A stretch of 64,000 bases of DNA from Bacillus sp. SLBN-46 (GTDB lineage Bacteria; Bacillota; Bacilli; Bacillales; Cytobacillaceae), in contig NZ_JAVIZM010000001.1 in the NCBI RefSeq assembly GCF_031453555.1, positions 1,185,001 through 1,249,000 on the forward strand. Reading direction: 5' to 3'. Shown piece by piece: positions 45,173-52,836 of this stretch. Below the pieces are notes generated by a model. The model had not been told where the DNA came from. It saw only the letters and a program-made list of their open reading frames with translations, and searched no databases. The first letter of the stretch is position 1; every line of letters starts with the position of its first letter. The position numbers and the translations under genes are program-made.

Positions 45173-46012
45173 ATGAAAACGGCAGTTGTCACGGATAGCA
45201 CCGCCTACATACCGAAGGAATTACGAGAGAAATTTGATATACATATGATCCCGTTACATGTCATATTTGGTGATGAAGTTTATCGGGAAGAAGTGGATCT
45301 TCATGCAGGCGAATTTTACGAAGAGGTAAAGACGAAAGAGCTGCCAACTACCTCCCAACCACCAATTGGTCAGTTTGTTGAATTATTCGAACGATTAGCC
45401 CAAGAGTACGATGCAGTTATTAGCATCCATCTATCAAGCGGGATAAGCGGTACATACCAAGGAGCTGTCACGGCCAGTACGATGGTTGAGGGCATCGAGG
45501 TATATCCGTTTGATTCAGAAATCAGCTGCATGGTACAAGGTTTTTATGCCATTGAAGCTGCAGAGTGGGCGGCACGCGGTAGAGATGTTGCGTCCATTAT
45601 GAAAAGGCTCGAAGAAATGAAAAAATCGGCTCGTGCCTACTTTATGGTCGATGACCTCGCACATCTTCAGCGAGGTGGGCGTCTTTCAAGTGCACAGGCA
45701 TTTATCGGAAGTCTGCTACAGGTAAAGCCGTTGCTACATTTTGAGAACAAGGTGATTGTTCCGTTTGAAAAAATCCGAACCCGTAAGAAAGCATTGAAAC
45801 GTATGGTGGACCTGCTAGGCGAAGATGCGTTGCAAGGTGGGAATTATCAAGCCGTTATTATCCACGCCAATCGTGAGGAAGAAGCGAAGGCGTGGCGGAC
45901 AGAATTAGCCGCCATGTATCCAAACGTAGATTTTTCTATTGGTTATTTTGGTGCAGTCATCGGTACCCATCTAGGAGAAGGATCCATGGGAATGGGCTGG
46001 ATGAAAAAGTAA
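45173..46012 (+). CDS. fakB: DegV family fatty-acid-binding protein (FakB/YviA)
   Basis: A 279-residue cytosolic protein with the DegV fold: TAVVTDSTAYIPKEL at the start, TSQPPIGQF, IHLSSGISGTYQGA (lipid head-group binding Ser/Thr), and the C-terminal IGTHLGEGSMG. DegV proteins of Firmicutes act as FakB, presenting exogenous fatty acids to the kinase FakA. It occupies the position of yviA in B. subtilis between degU and comFA. It is separated from degU by a terminator, so it has its own promoter. Confidence 0.9.
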   Translation: MKTAVVTDSTAYIPKELREKFDIHMIPLHVIFGDEVYREEVDLHAGEFYEEVKTKELPTTSQPPIGQFVELFERLAQEYDAVISIHLSSGISGTYQGAVTASTMVEGIEVYPFDSEISCMVQGFYAIEAAEWAARGRDVASIMKRLEEMKKSARAYFMVDDLAHLQRGGRLSSAQAFIGSLLQVKPLLHFENKVIVPFEKIRTRKKALKRMVDLLGEDALQGGNYQAVIIHANREEEAKAWRTELAAMYPNVDFSIGYFGAVIGTHLGEGSMGMGWMKK

Positions 46013-46029
46013 AAATCTTCAATATGCTG

Positions 46030-46068
46030 CCATTCCGGCTTCAGGCCGGAATGGTTTTTATTTTTTTA
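46030..46068 (+). terminator. Terminator of fakB
   Basis: CCATTCCGGC pairs perfectly with GCCGGAATGG around a 5-nt loop, followed by TTTTTATTTTTTT. Confidence 0.95.
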
Positions 46069-46092
46069 TAAAAAGGTAATATAAAAAGGAGT

Positions 46093-46182
46093 TTGGCGGA
46101 ATTATTGGGAAAGTTGGCGGAAATACGCCATGAGTTGGCGGAATACCTCGGAAAACTGGCGGAAGACAGTAAGTTGGCGGAA
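46093..46182. repeat. 21-bp periodic repeat, five copies of TTGGCGGAA
   Basis: TTGGCGGAA (one copy CTGGCGGAA) starts at 46093, 46114, 46135, 46156 and 46174: spacing 21, 21, 21 and 18 bp. The sequence between copies is not conserved. A 65-codon frame through the array would read as LAE-rich heptads, but its TTG start is one base from the AAAGGAG site, so I treat the array as non-coding. It lies between the fakB terminator and the second NERD gene. Confidence 0.85.
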
Positions 46183-46298
46183 TCCCCTCTACCAGGCCAA
46201 CTATTTCAAACAAAAATAAAAAACTTTCGACAATTAAGAAGGAATTTTTCCAGCATTTGTAGAAATTTATCAAAAAAAGAAAAGGAGTGACGATACAA

Positions 46299-47297
46299 TT
46301 GGTATTAAAAGAACTACCTTTACCGCTGAGACTAATATTGACAAACATAGTAAAGAAACGGTTAGTAAAAGGTCACAGTAAACATTCAATTATAGAAAAA
46401 GACCTGGCTAAACGTTGGGCAGGATACTGGGGAGAAGTTGCCCTTTCAAATTACCTCAAAGAACTCCCTCAAGAAAAATACTTCATCTTTTATGATTCCC
46501 AATTACAACACAATGGTGTTCACTTCCAAATCGATGCATTACTAATTTCCCGTACTCATATCCTAATTATTGAAGCAAAGAATATTATTGGGATTTTACA
46601 GTTTGATAATGTTTTCAAACAACTTATTCGAATCAACCATGATGGCACCGAAGAGTCATTTGAGGATCCGCGTGTCCAAGGTCAACGCCTTCAATCTCTT
46701 TTAAGAGGCTGGATGAGGTCAAATGGCTGCGATTTGCTGCCGGTTGATTACCTTGTTTTTTTTAAGAGTGCGACCAACACCATTCTGAAAACCACCTCCA
46801 ACGACAAAACGGATTTAAATAAAATATGCAAAGGCAGAGACCTATTTAATAAAATTCACGCACTGGCGCAACGATTTAAGAAAGAACTGATTGATATGGA
46901 GACACTTAACCATATAGGAAAATTACTCTTAAGCCATCATAGTCCAAAGGAAATAAAAATTTTAGAAGAGTACAAGCTTACAGGAAAAGAGATTCTTACT
47001 GGAGTTTGTTGTCCTAATGGAAAATGCCTTCATACACCTATGGAATATAAAAAAGGAAAATGGGTTTGTTCGAAATGCCTCCTAACCTCGAAAGATGCTC
47101 ACAAAGACGCACTTAGTGATTACTATTACTTAATTAAGTCGACCATTACTAACTCAGAACTTCGAATCTTTCTCCATCTCCCTACAAGTGATACTGCTCA
47201 AAAAATTCTTCAAAGATTAAAATTGCAAGTGACAGGCAAAACGAGAGATCGAATCTACCACCTCCGACCCAATGAGGTGACCCTATGCGTTTTATAG
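46299..47297 (+). CDS. NERD domain protein preceding comFA
   Basis: A 332-residue cytosolic protein. The frame opens with a GTG overlapping AGGAG; the TTG at 46299 has usable spacing and is preferred. The NERD domain spans ~45-160: GYWGEVALSNYL, FQIDALLISRTHILIIEAKN (canonical D...E-x-K) and QGQRLQSLL. A C-terminal zinc ribbon-like region has CCPNGKC and CSKCL. The catalytic residues look complete, unlike the NERD gene at 17.3 kb. It overlaps comFA by 13 bp and so is translationally coupled to it, which suggests a link to DNA uptake, though chance insertion is possible. Confidence 0.8.
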   Translation: MVLKELPLPLRLILTNIVKKRLVKGHSKHSIIEKDLAKRWAGYWGEVALSNYLKELPQEKYFIFYDSQLQHNGVHFQIDALLISRTHILIIEAKNIIGILQFDNVFKQLIRINHDGTEESFEDPRVQGQRLQSLLRGWMRSNGCDLLPVDYLVFFKSATNTILKTTSNDKTDLNKICKGRDLFNKIHALAQRFKKELIDMETLNHIGKLLLSHHSPKEIKILEEYKLTGKEILTGVCCPNGKCLHTPMEYKKGKWVCSKCLLTSKDAHKDALSDYYYLIKSTITNSELRIFLHLPTSDTAQKILQRLKLQVTGKTRDRIYHLRPNEVTLCVL

Positions 47298-48772
47298 TAG
47301 AGGATGGACTGATACTCCCAGACCTCACAAACATTGAATCCCTTCCCATTTCCAAAATTCCAATGATCCCTCATCAGCCGCTCAATCCACTATTCGCCTA
47401 TAATCCCGATCTACAGAAGTTACTAAGTGGTAAACAGCTTCTACTTGAAGATATCCCAGTATATCTCGAGGAAATACAGACACATTATCAAAATGGCTAT
47501 ATAACCTACCGAAAAGGGATTGAAAGAAGCGGAGACAAGTTCATCTGTACTAGGTGCGGAAATAGAGACCAACAAAAGTTTGCATCTTATCCATGCTCGA
47601 GGTGTGGAGAAGAGTGTCATTATTGCCGCCATTGTCTCATGATGGGGAGAATTAGCGAGTGTACACCGCTGATTGGCTGGAGTGGACCTGAACCTGACAT
47701 ACCGCTTCCTAAAAACATCATGGCCTGGAACGGAAAGCTTTCACCTGGCCAATTGACTGCTTCAAATCATGTGGTAGAGGCCATTTTGCAAAATCAGGAG
47801 CACTTGATATGGGCTGTTTGTGGAGCCGGCAAGACAGAAGTACTGTTTGCGGGAATAGAGTCAGGGATCACGGCTCTTAAAAGAATCTGTATTGCAACTC
47901 CTAGAACAGACGTTGTACTAGAACTCACGCCCAGATTAAAGGCAGCCTTCCCTGAACTGCCCATTGCCTCCCTGTATGGTGGAAGTGAAGACCGCCACTT
48001 ATTCGCTCCCCTTACCATTGCGACTACACATCAACTGCTTCGTTTTTACCACGCTTTTGATGCCATTATTTTAGATGAAGTCGACGCATTCCCTTACACT
48101 GTGGAGGAATCCCTCCAGTATGCTGCCATCCAGTCGCGTAAACCTGCTTCAGCCATGATTTACTTAACTGCCACTCCAAATGAAAAGTGGCAAAAAGAAT
48201 GCCGTACTGGGAAAAGAAATTTTACTACCATCCCAGCGAGATTTCATCGTCATCCACTTCCGGTTCCAGAATTCGTTTGGAGTGGGGATTGGCAAAAGCT
48301 ACTCAAAAAAGGCACACTTTCAGTCATTATGCTTCGCTGGATTGAGAAACGTCTTCATGCAGGCAAACAGGTGTTACTATTTTTCCCTCATATCTCTTTA
48401 ATGGAAAAAGCTTTAAACATCCTCCAGCAAATAAATCATGAAATTGAGGCAGTGCATGCTGAAGACCCAGAGAGAAAGAGTAAGGTTCAACGCATGCGAG
48501 ATAAGCAAATCCCCTTACTCTTAACGACAACGATTCTAGAGAGGGGGGTCACTTTCCCAAATATCGATGTGGCCGTTGTTGGGGCGGAGGATCCTATTTT
48601 TACAGAAAGTGCTCTTGTCCAAATTGCCGGAAGAGCAGGAAGGAGCAAGGATCATCCTGATGGGGTAGTCACTTTTTTTCATTACGGCAAGACCGAAGAA
48701 ATGCTAAAGGCAAGGAAGCAAATTATCTCCATGAATCGGGAGGGGAAGAAAAGAGGTTTGCTTGATTCATAA
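47285..48772 (+). CDS. comFA: ComFA, DNA-import helicase of the late competence operon
   Basis: A 495-residue superfamily-2 ATPase. An N-terminal four-cysteine zinc region (CTRCGNRDQ, CSRCGEECHYC, CRHCL) is typical of ComFA. The helicase core has Walker A VCGAGKTE, DEVD Walker B box (LDEVDAFPY), LTATPN motif III, and motif VI IAGRAGRSKDHPDG. ComFA supplies energy for single-stranded DNA transport across the membrane during transformation. GAGGTGA precedes the ATG. It overlaps the NERD gene upstream and lies 29 bp before comFC; comFB, present in B. subtilis between them, is absent. Confidence 0.93.
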   Translation: MRFIVEDGLILPDLTNIESLPISKIPMIPHQPLNPLFAYNPDLQKLLSGKQLLLEDIPVYLEEIQTHYQNGYITYRKGIERSGDKFICTRCGNRDQQKFASYPCSRCGEECHYCRHCLMMGRISECTPLIGWSGPEPDIPLPKNIMAWNGKLSPGQLTASNHVVEAILQNQEHLIWAVCGAGKTEVLFAGIESGITALKRICIATPRTDVVLELTPRLKAAFPELPIASLYGGSEDRHLFAPLTIATTHQLLRFYHAFDAIILDEVDAFPYTVEESLQYAAIQSRKPASAMIYLTATPNEKWQKECRTGKRNFTTIPARFHRHPLPVPEFVWSGDWQKLLKKGTLSVIMLRWIEKRLHAGKQVLLFFPHISLMEKALNILQQINHEIEAVHAEDPERKSKVQRMRDKQIPLLLTTTILERGVTFPNIDVAVVGAEDPIFTESALVQIAGRAGRSKDHPDGVVTFFHYGKTEEMLKARKQIISMNREGKKRGLLDS

Positions 48773-48801
48773 AGGGGTATACAAAAGAAAGGAAGTAAGG
48801 T

Positions 48802-49518
48802 ATGTATCCAATCCAATCTGATTATTGTCTCATTTGTCATTCAGTGATTATGCCAATCATAGGTTGGAGAGCTCTCTTCTCAATTGAAAAAGAAAAGTAC
48901 ATTTGTTCTACATGTGAAGGGAAACTTGAAAAACTGGAAGGAGAAGCATGTCGTATCTGCGGCCGTCCCTTTCACCTGCTCGAAGAGAAATTTCAAATTG
49001 GCGATCTGTGTTATGATTGCTTTCGCTGGGAGGAAGATTCGGAGTGGAAAAATCTACTCGAAAAAAATCACTCCCTTTTTCACTATAATGAGTTTTTAAA
49101 AGAAGTCATTGCCCAGTTTAAATTTCGCGGTGATTATGTGCTGGTGAAGATATTTGTTGAGTTTGTTCAAAAGGAACTATCGAAAATGGATATGGATGTT
49201 CTCGTCCCTATTCCATTAAGTGAAGAGCGGCTTTATGAACGTGGGTTTAACCAGGCAAAAGCTCTAATTGTAGAATCAGGCTTTTCACCACAGGAACTAC
49301 TCACCAGAGTTCACTCTGAAAAGCAATCGAAAAAATCAAGGTCGGAACGGATTCATGTCCCTCAAGTTTTTAGGATTGAACCAGAAACAGATCTAGCAGG
49401 AAAAAGAGTAATCTTAATTGATGATGTTTATACAACCGGATCTACCCTCCGACATGCTGCAAAGCTTCTAAAGGATGCAGGGGCTGAAAGTATTCAATCA
49501 TTAACTCTGGCAAGGTAA
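48802..49518 (+). CDS. comFC: ComFC, phosphoribosyltransferase-like competence protein
   Basis: A 238-residue cytosolic protein. An N-terminal double zinc finger (CLICHS, CSTCEG, CRICGRPF, CYDCFRW) is followed by a PRT-fold domain with VILIDDVYTTGSTLRHAAKLL, the PRPP-loop signature. ComFC is needed for efficient transformation and acts with ComFA. No terminator is visible just behind it; the operon ends in an AT-rich region before hpf. In B. subtilis flagellar genes follow here. Confidence 0.93.
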   Translation: MYPIQSDYCLICHSVIMPIIGWRALFSIEKEKYICSTCEGKLEKLEGEACRICGRPFHLLEEKFQIGDLCYDCFRWEEDSEWKNLLEKNHSLFHYNEFLKEVIAQFKFRGDYVLVKIFVEFVQKELSKMDMDVLVPIPLSEERLYERGFNQAKALIVESGFSPQELLTRVHSEKQSKKSRSERIHVPQVFRIEPETDLAGKRVILIDDVYTTGSTLRHAAKLLKDAGAESIQSLTLAR

Positions 49519-49682
49519 CGTAAGGTGCATATTCATACCCGTTCACAAAGCATAATGGTAGCAAATTCTACAGTGTAGTAATATAATGAAAATGAATAAT
49601 CATTCATTTTAGAAAAAAATACCACTTAAGTCAACCAAGCTTTAAACCATTGTCACTATTTGCTTGTTGTTTTTGTCAATAA

Positions 49683-49691
49683 TTCGACAAA
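49683..49691 (-). promoter_or_regulatory. Candidate Spo0A box upstream of hpf
   Basis: On the minus strand TTTGTCGAA, within a longer AATTTTGTCGAATT; just before it on the plus strand is TTTTGTCAAT. It lies some 25 bp upstream of the likely -35 region of hpf. Confidence 0.4.
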
Positions 49692-49708
49692 ATTATTGTT
49701 CTGATTTA

Positions 49709-49736
49709 GCAGGATTATCATAGGGTAAAATAGAAA
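49709..49736 (+). promoter_or_regulatory. Candidate sigma-H promoter of hpf, possibly overlapping sigma-B
   Basis: GCAGGATTA (49709-49717) matches the sigma-H -35 consensus RNAGGAWWW, and ATAGAAA (49730-49736) matches the -10 consensus RNNGAAT at six of seven positions, with 12 bp between. GGGTAA (49723-49728) could be a sigma-B -10 box with a poor -35. B. subtilis hpf (yvyD) is known to be controlled by both factors. Confidence 0.45.
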
Positions 49737-49772
49737 TGTTAATACATAGCCTTAACTAAAGGAGGAGTCCAC

Positions 49773-50321
49773 ATGAACTATAACGTACGTGGCGAAAACA
49801 TTGAGGTAACTCCAGCAATTAGAGAGTATGTAGAAAAGAAAATTGCTAAATTGGAGCGTTATTTTACAGAGGCACCAGATGCAAAGGTAAACGTGAATCT
49901 AAGATTCAATCAAGATAAAACTTCTAAAGTAGAGGTAACCATTCCGCTACAACAATTAGTTTTACGTGCAGAAGAAACAAACGTTGATATGTATGCAGGT
50001 ATTGACTTGATTACCGATAAGCTTGAGCGCCAAATTCGCAAACATAAAACAAAGGTCAATCGTAAATTCCGTGAAAAAGGGGACTTCCCAATTACTTTTG
50101 CTACCTCTGAAAACACAGAAGTAACTGAGTTGGACGAAGATGATCTTGAACTAGTTCGTACAAAACGTTTTGATTTAAAACCAATGGATAGTGAAGAAGC
50201 AATCCTGCAAATGAATTTGCTTGGTCATAGCTTCTATGTATTCACAAATTCAGAAAATAACCGTACAAACGTTGTCTACAAGCGTAAAGACGGCCGTTAT
50301 GGATTAATTGAAACACATTAA
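49773..50321 (+). CDS. hpf: Long-form ribosome hibernation promoting factor (HPF)
   Basis: A 182-residue protein of the long HPF type. N-terminal ribosome-binding domain: MNYNVRGENIEVTPAIREYVEKKI, then DMYAGIDLITDKLERQIRKHK. C-terminal dimerisation domain: KRFDLKPMDSEEAILQMNLLGHSFYVF. It pairs two 70S ribosomes into an inactive 100S dimer in stationary phase. AAGGAGG precedes the ATG. Monocistronic, with terminator and stress-type promoter. Confidence 0.95.
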   Translation: MNYNVRGENIEVTPAIREYVEKKIAKLERYFTEAPDAKVNVNLRFNQDKTSKVEVTIPLQQLVLRAEETNVDMYAGIDLITDKLERQIRKHKTKVNRKFREKGDFPITFATSENTEVTELDEDDLELVRTKRFDLKPMDSEEAILQMNLLGHSFYVFTNSENNRTNVVYKRKDGRYGLIETH

Positions 50322-50332
50322 TTAACTAATAG

Positions 50333-50369
50333 AAAGCTGTCCTCCACATGTTGAGGGGCAGCTTTTTTT
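50333..50369 (+). terminator. Terminator of hpf
   Basis: AAAGCTGTCCTC pairs with GAGGGGCAGCTTT with one mismatch around an 8-nt loop, then a T run. Confidence 0.9.
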
Positions 50370-50521
50370 ATAACATGAATTTATGCCCCTAGATTATTGG
50401 AAAAAACTATTAATATATGAAAATTTAAAAAACATACAAATTTTTTTTACAGTTACCACCATAAAAATGAAAGTCATGGACGAACACTCTAGTATCAAAT
50501 AAATAGGGGGCAATTTTCGAC

Positions 50522-51757
50522 ATGAAATCTAAAAAGGTAGCACATTTAGTAACTAGCGGTATGCTCGCTTCAACAATTATTTTCTCTTTTGGTACAGGTT
50601 CAGCATTTGCAAATGGTGATGGAACTGAAACAACAACAACAACAACTGAAACAGGTACTGTAACTGAACCTGTTGAAAATACAACAGTTGATACTGGGGC
50701 AACAACTGAGGATAACGCAACTGAAGATAAAACATCTGAGGCTGTTGAAACAGAAACAACTACAGACGATTCAAGTGCAACTACTGAGGAAGAATCAACT
50801 GAACAATCAGATGAAGCGACAACAGAAGATACCGAAGTAGCAGATGAAGAAAAAGCAGAAGCTCCTTCATTAGTTCCTGGAGATTTCTTCTATTTTGTAA
50901 AATTAATGGCTGAAAAGGTGCGCCTTGCCTTCACTTTTGACGATTATAAAGAAGCACAGCTTTTAGCAGATTTTGCTGCTGAGCGTATTGCAGAGGCAAA
51001 TGCATTATTTGCAGAAGGTAAAACAGATGAAGCAGCAGAGCTACTAAAAGAAGCGATTGCAACACAAGAACAAGCAAATAACAAAGTTTCTGAAGAAGAA
51101 ACAACTGGTGAAGATACTGTAAGTGATACCGAAGATGAAGTTTCAGATCAAGCAGAAGCTACTGATGAAACAGAAGCAACAGATGATACTGAGGTCAAAG
51201 TAAAAAGTAAACTTGCTCATAACATTGATGCTTTATTAATGGCTCTTGAACATGTTGAAAATCCTAAAGCTCAACAATCACTAATGAAAAACATTCAAAA
51301 ATCTTTTGCTAAGTTAGAGAAAAAGGCGGCTAAGCTTGAAAAGAAAGATGCTAAGTTTGCTAAGAAGATGAAGAAGCTTGAAGATCAAGTGAACGGCGAA
51401 GAATCATCTGATGATGAAGTGGCAACGGACGAAACTACAACTGATGAAACTGCAACAGACGTTGAAGCAACTGAGACAGATACCGCTACAACTGAAGATA
51501 AGACAGAAAAACCAGCAGCAGCTAGCAAAGGTGTAGAAAAGCAGCAAGCAGCGGTTCAAAAAGCTCAAGAAAAGCAGCAAGCAGCGGTTCAAAAAGCTCA
51601 AGAAAAGCAGCAAGCTACGGCTCAAAAAGCTCAAGAAAAGCAACAAGCGGCAGCTCAAAAAGCTGAAGAAAAGAAGCAACAAGGAACACAAAAAGCTGAA
51701 GAAAAGCATGAAGAGAAGCATGAAGAAAAAGGAAATAATGGTAAAGGAAACCATTAA
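50522..51757 (+). CDS. Secreted DUF5667 domain protein with low-complexity acidic and 11-residue repeat regions
   Basis: A 411-residue protein. Signal peptide to about residue 30 (ends SAFAN). Residues 32-115 are a Thr/Glu/Asp-rich low-complexity stretch. A DUF5667-like helical domain follows (LVPGDFFYFVKLMAEKVRLAFTFDDYKEAQ; LADFAAERIAEANALFAEGK; AAELLKEAI), interrupted by a second acidic stretch. The end is Lys/Gln-rich, with four EKQQAAxQKAQ repeats (about 51536-51667). The domain occurs in proteins near extracytoplasmic sigma factors in actinobacteria and in secreted Bacillus proteins; function unknown. GGGGGC precedes the ATG, and a TTCGACA motif overlaps the start. Confidence 0.75.
   Translation: MKSKKVAHLVTSGMLASTIIFSFGTGSAFANGDGTETTTTTTETGTVTEPVENTTVDTGATTEDNATEDKTSEAVETETTTDDSSATTEEESTEQSDEATTEDTEVADEEKAEAPSLVPGDFFYFVKLMAEKVRLAFTFDDYKEAQLLADFAAERIAEANALFAEGKTDEAAELLKEAIATQEQANNKVSEEETTGEDTVSDTEDEVSDQAEATDETEATDDTEVKVKSKLAHNIDALLMALEHVENPKAQQSLMKNIQKSFAKLEKKAAKLEKKDAKFAKKMKKLEDQVNGEESSDDEVATDETTTDETATDVEATETDTATTEDKTEKPAAASKGVEKQQAAVQKAQEKQQAAVQKAQEKQQATAQKAQEKQQAAAQKAEEKKQQGTQKAEEKHEEKHEEKGNNGKGNH
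51536..51667 (+). repeat. Four in-frame 33-bp repeats in the DUF5667 gene
   Basis: Each unit encodes EKQQA(A/T)(V/A)QKAQ or a close variant. Units 1 and 2 are nearly identical at the DNA level, so copy number may vary by slippage without breaking the frame. Confidence 0.8.
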
Positions 51758-51768
51758 TTACTAATAAC

Positions 51769-51800
51769 AAAAGGTGCATCTACTGGGTGCACCTTTTGTA
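51769..51800. terminator. Bidirectional terminator
   Basis: AAAAGGTGCA pairs perfectly with TGCACCTTTT around a 9-nt loop, between the convergent DUF5667 and kinase genes. Confidence 0.85.
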
Positions 51801-52766
51801 TTAGTATTGTTTGCTATCTTGAGAAAGATCCATAAGGAAATGACTGAGATTTGTTGGGCTAATCCAATTTGTACCCCACACATCCTCATTTTTCAACATC
51901 GTTCCAAGCAACCAAATTCTCCTCATCGACACAAATAGAGGTAAACTCCGAAGGTCAACTTCGGCTAAATTCCCCCGACTTAGATAACCATTTAAGAATT
52001 CATCCCAGCAAGCCTTCTCTAAACTCCGGTAATTATTTTTTAAATTCCACCAAAAGACGGCTAAATCATAGGCACGATAGCCAAAACCGCAGCAATCAAA
52101 ATCAAATACTTCAAGCTCTTGGTTATGTATGTGCATGTTAAAGTTGTGAAAATCCCCATGACAAAATCCGTATTCCAGCTTGCTTTCTCTCAGTTTTATT
52201 TCTAAGTTCGTAACCATTTCATAAAAAGATTGTACTTGTTCCGCTTTTAAATGTCTTTCCAATATTGGCGTAATTAGTGAAGCTGGCTCCGCTAATAAAT
52301 GGTTGATATCCAATTCAAAACTTCTTTGGTTAGGAGAAATCAATGAGCTGCTCTTTTGGTGTAGTTTTGCTAATGATTTCCCGAGGATGTGACAGTTTTC
52401 CTCAGTTATTAAAGGTCTTTCTCCAGGTGAATAAGTAAATAAAACCCCATATCTGTTTCCTTCGGGTGCTTGGATGCTAACGATCCTGTTCCCTTCCATT
52501 GTTTTAACTGGAGTTGAAACGAAGAGACCCTCATCCTTTAGCCAATTAATAGCATCTAGTTCGAACAAAATATCTGATTCACTTCGCCAATTATGTCGGT
52601 AGACTCGGTAAATATACTTTTTGTTTTGGGTTGTAATGAAGTATGTATCGTTTAATCCTCGCGTGAGAAATTCACAGCTAATAACATTCAAATCATAATC
52701 GTTTAATAGTTCCCTTACGGATTGTGTTGAGAGAAGAGAGTGGGTGACTTTGAATTTTTTATCCAT
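51801..52766 (-). CDS. APH-fold small-molecule kinase of unknown substrate
   Basis: A 321-residue cytosolic protein of the aminoglycoside phosphotransferase / choline kinase superfamily. GLNDTYFIT (near residue 38) gives the nucleotide loop, KKYIYRVYRH the conserved Lys/Arg strand, YGFCHGDFHNFNMH the catalytic loop (Asp near 202) and FDFDCCGFGYRAYDLA the metal-binding DFD. It most resembles the homoserine-kinase/SrkA-like branch. Start supported by GGAGG. It lies behind secA in the same direction, separated by the secA terminator. Substrate unknown; a role in resistance is not indicated. Confidence 0.75.
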   Translation of the reverse strand: MDKKFKVTHSLLSTQSVRELLNDYDLNVISCEFLTRGLNDTYFITTQNKKYIYRVYRHNWRSESDILFELDAINWLKDEGLFVSTPVKTMEGNRIVSIQAPEGNRYGVLFTYSPGERPLITEENCHILGKSLAKLHQKSSSLISPNQRSFELDINHLLAEPASLITPILERHLKAEQVQSFYEMVTNLEIKLRESKLEYGFCHGDFHNFNMHIHNQELEVFDFDCCGFGYRAYDLAVFWWNLKNNYRSLEKACWDEFLNGYLSRGNLAEVDLRSLPLFVSMRRIWLLGTMLKNEDVWGTNWISPTNLSHFLMDLSQDSKQY

Positions 52767-52799
52767 CTTTACCTCCGGACTTTGTAGAGATAGTAAAAA

Positions 52800-52827
52800 G
52801 AGGACCGACGATCATTCGCCGGTCCTC
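52800..52827 (-). terminator. Terminator of secA
   Basis: On the minus strand GAGGACCGGCGA and TCGTCGGTCCTC pair around a short loop (one G-T pair), followed by TTTTTAC. Confidence 0.85.
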
Positions 52828-52836
52828 ACAACAATA

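Noticed and set aside
46093..46290. 65-codon LAE-rich frame through the 21-bp repeats
   Set aside because: Its TTG start is one base from the AAAGGAG site, so initiation there is unlikely; the reading follows from the 21-bp period.
51801..52766. Antibiotic resistance (aminoglycoside phosphotransferase)
   Set aside because: It has the general APH-fold catalytic motifs only, which are shared with homoserine, choline and other kinases; nothing specific to aminoglycosides.
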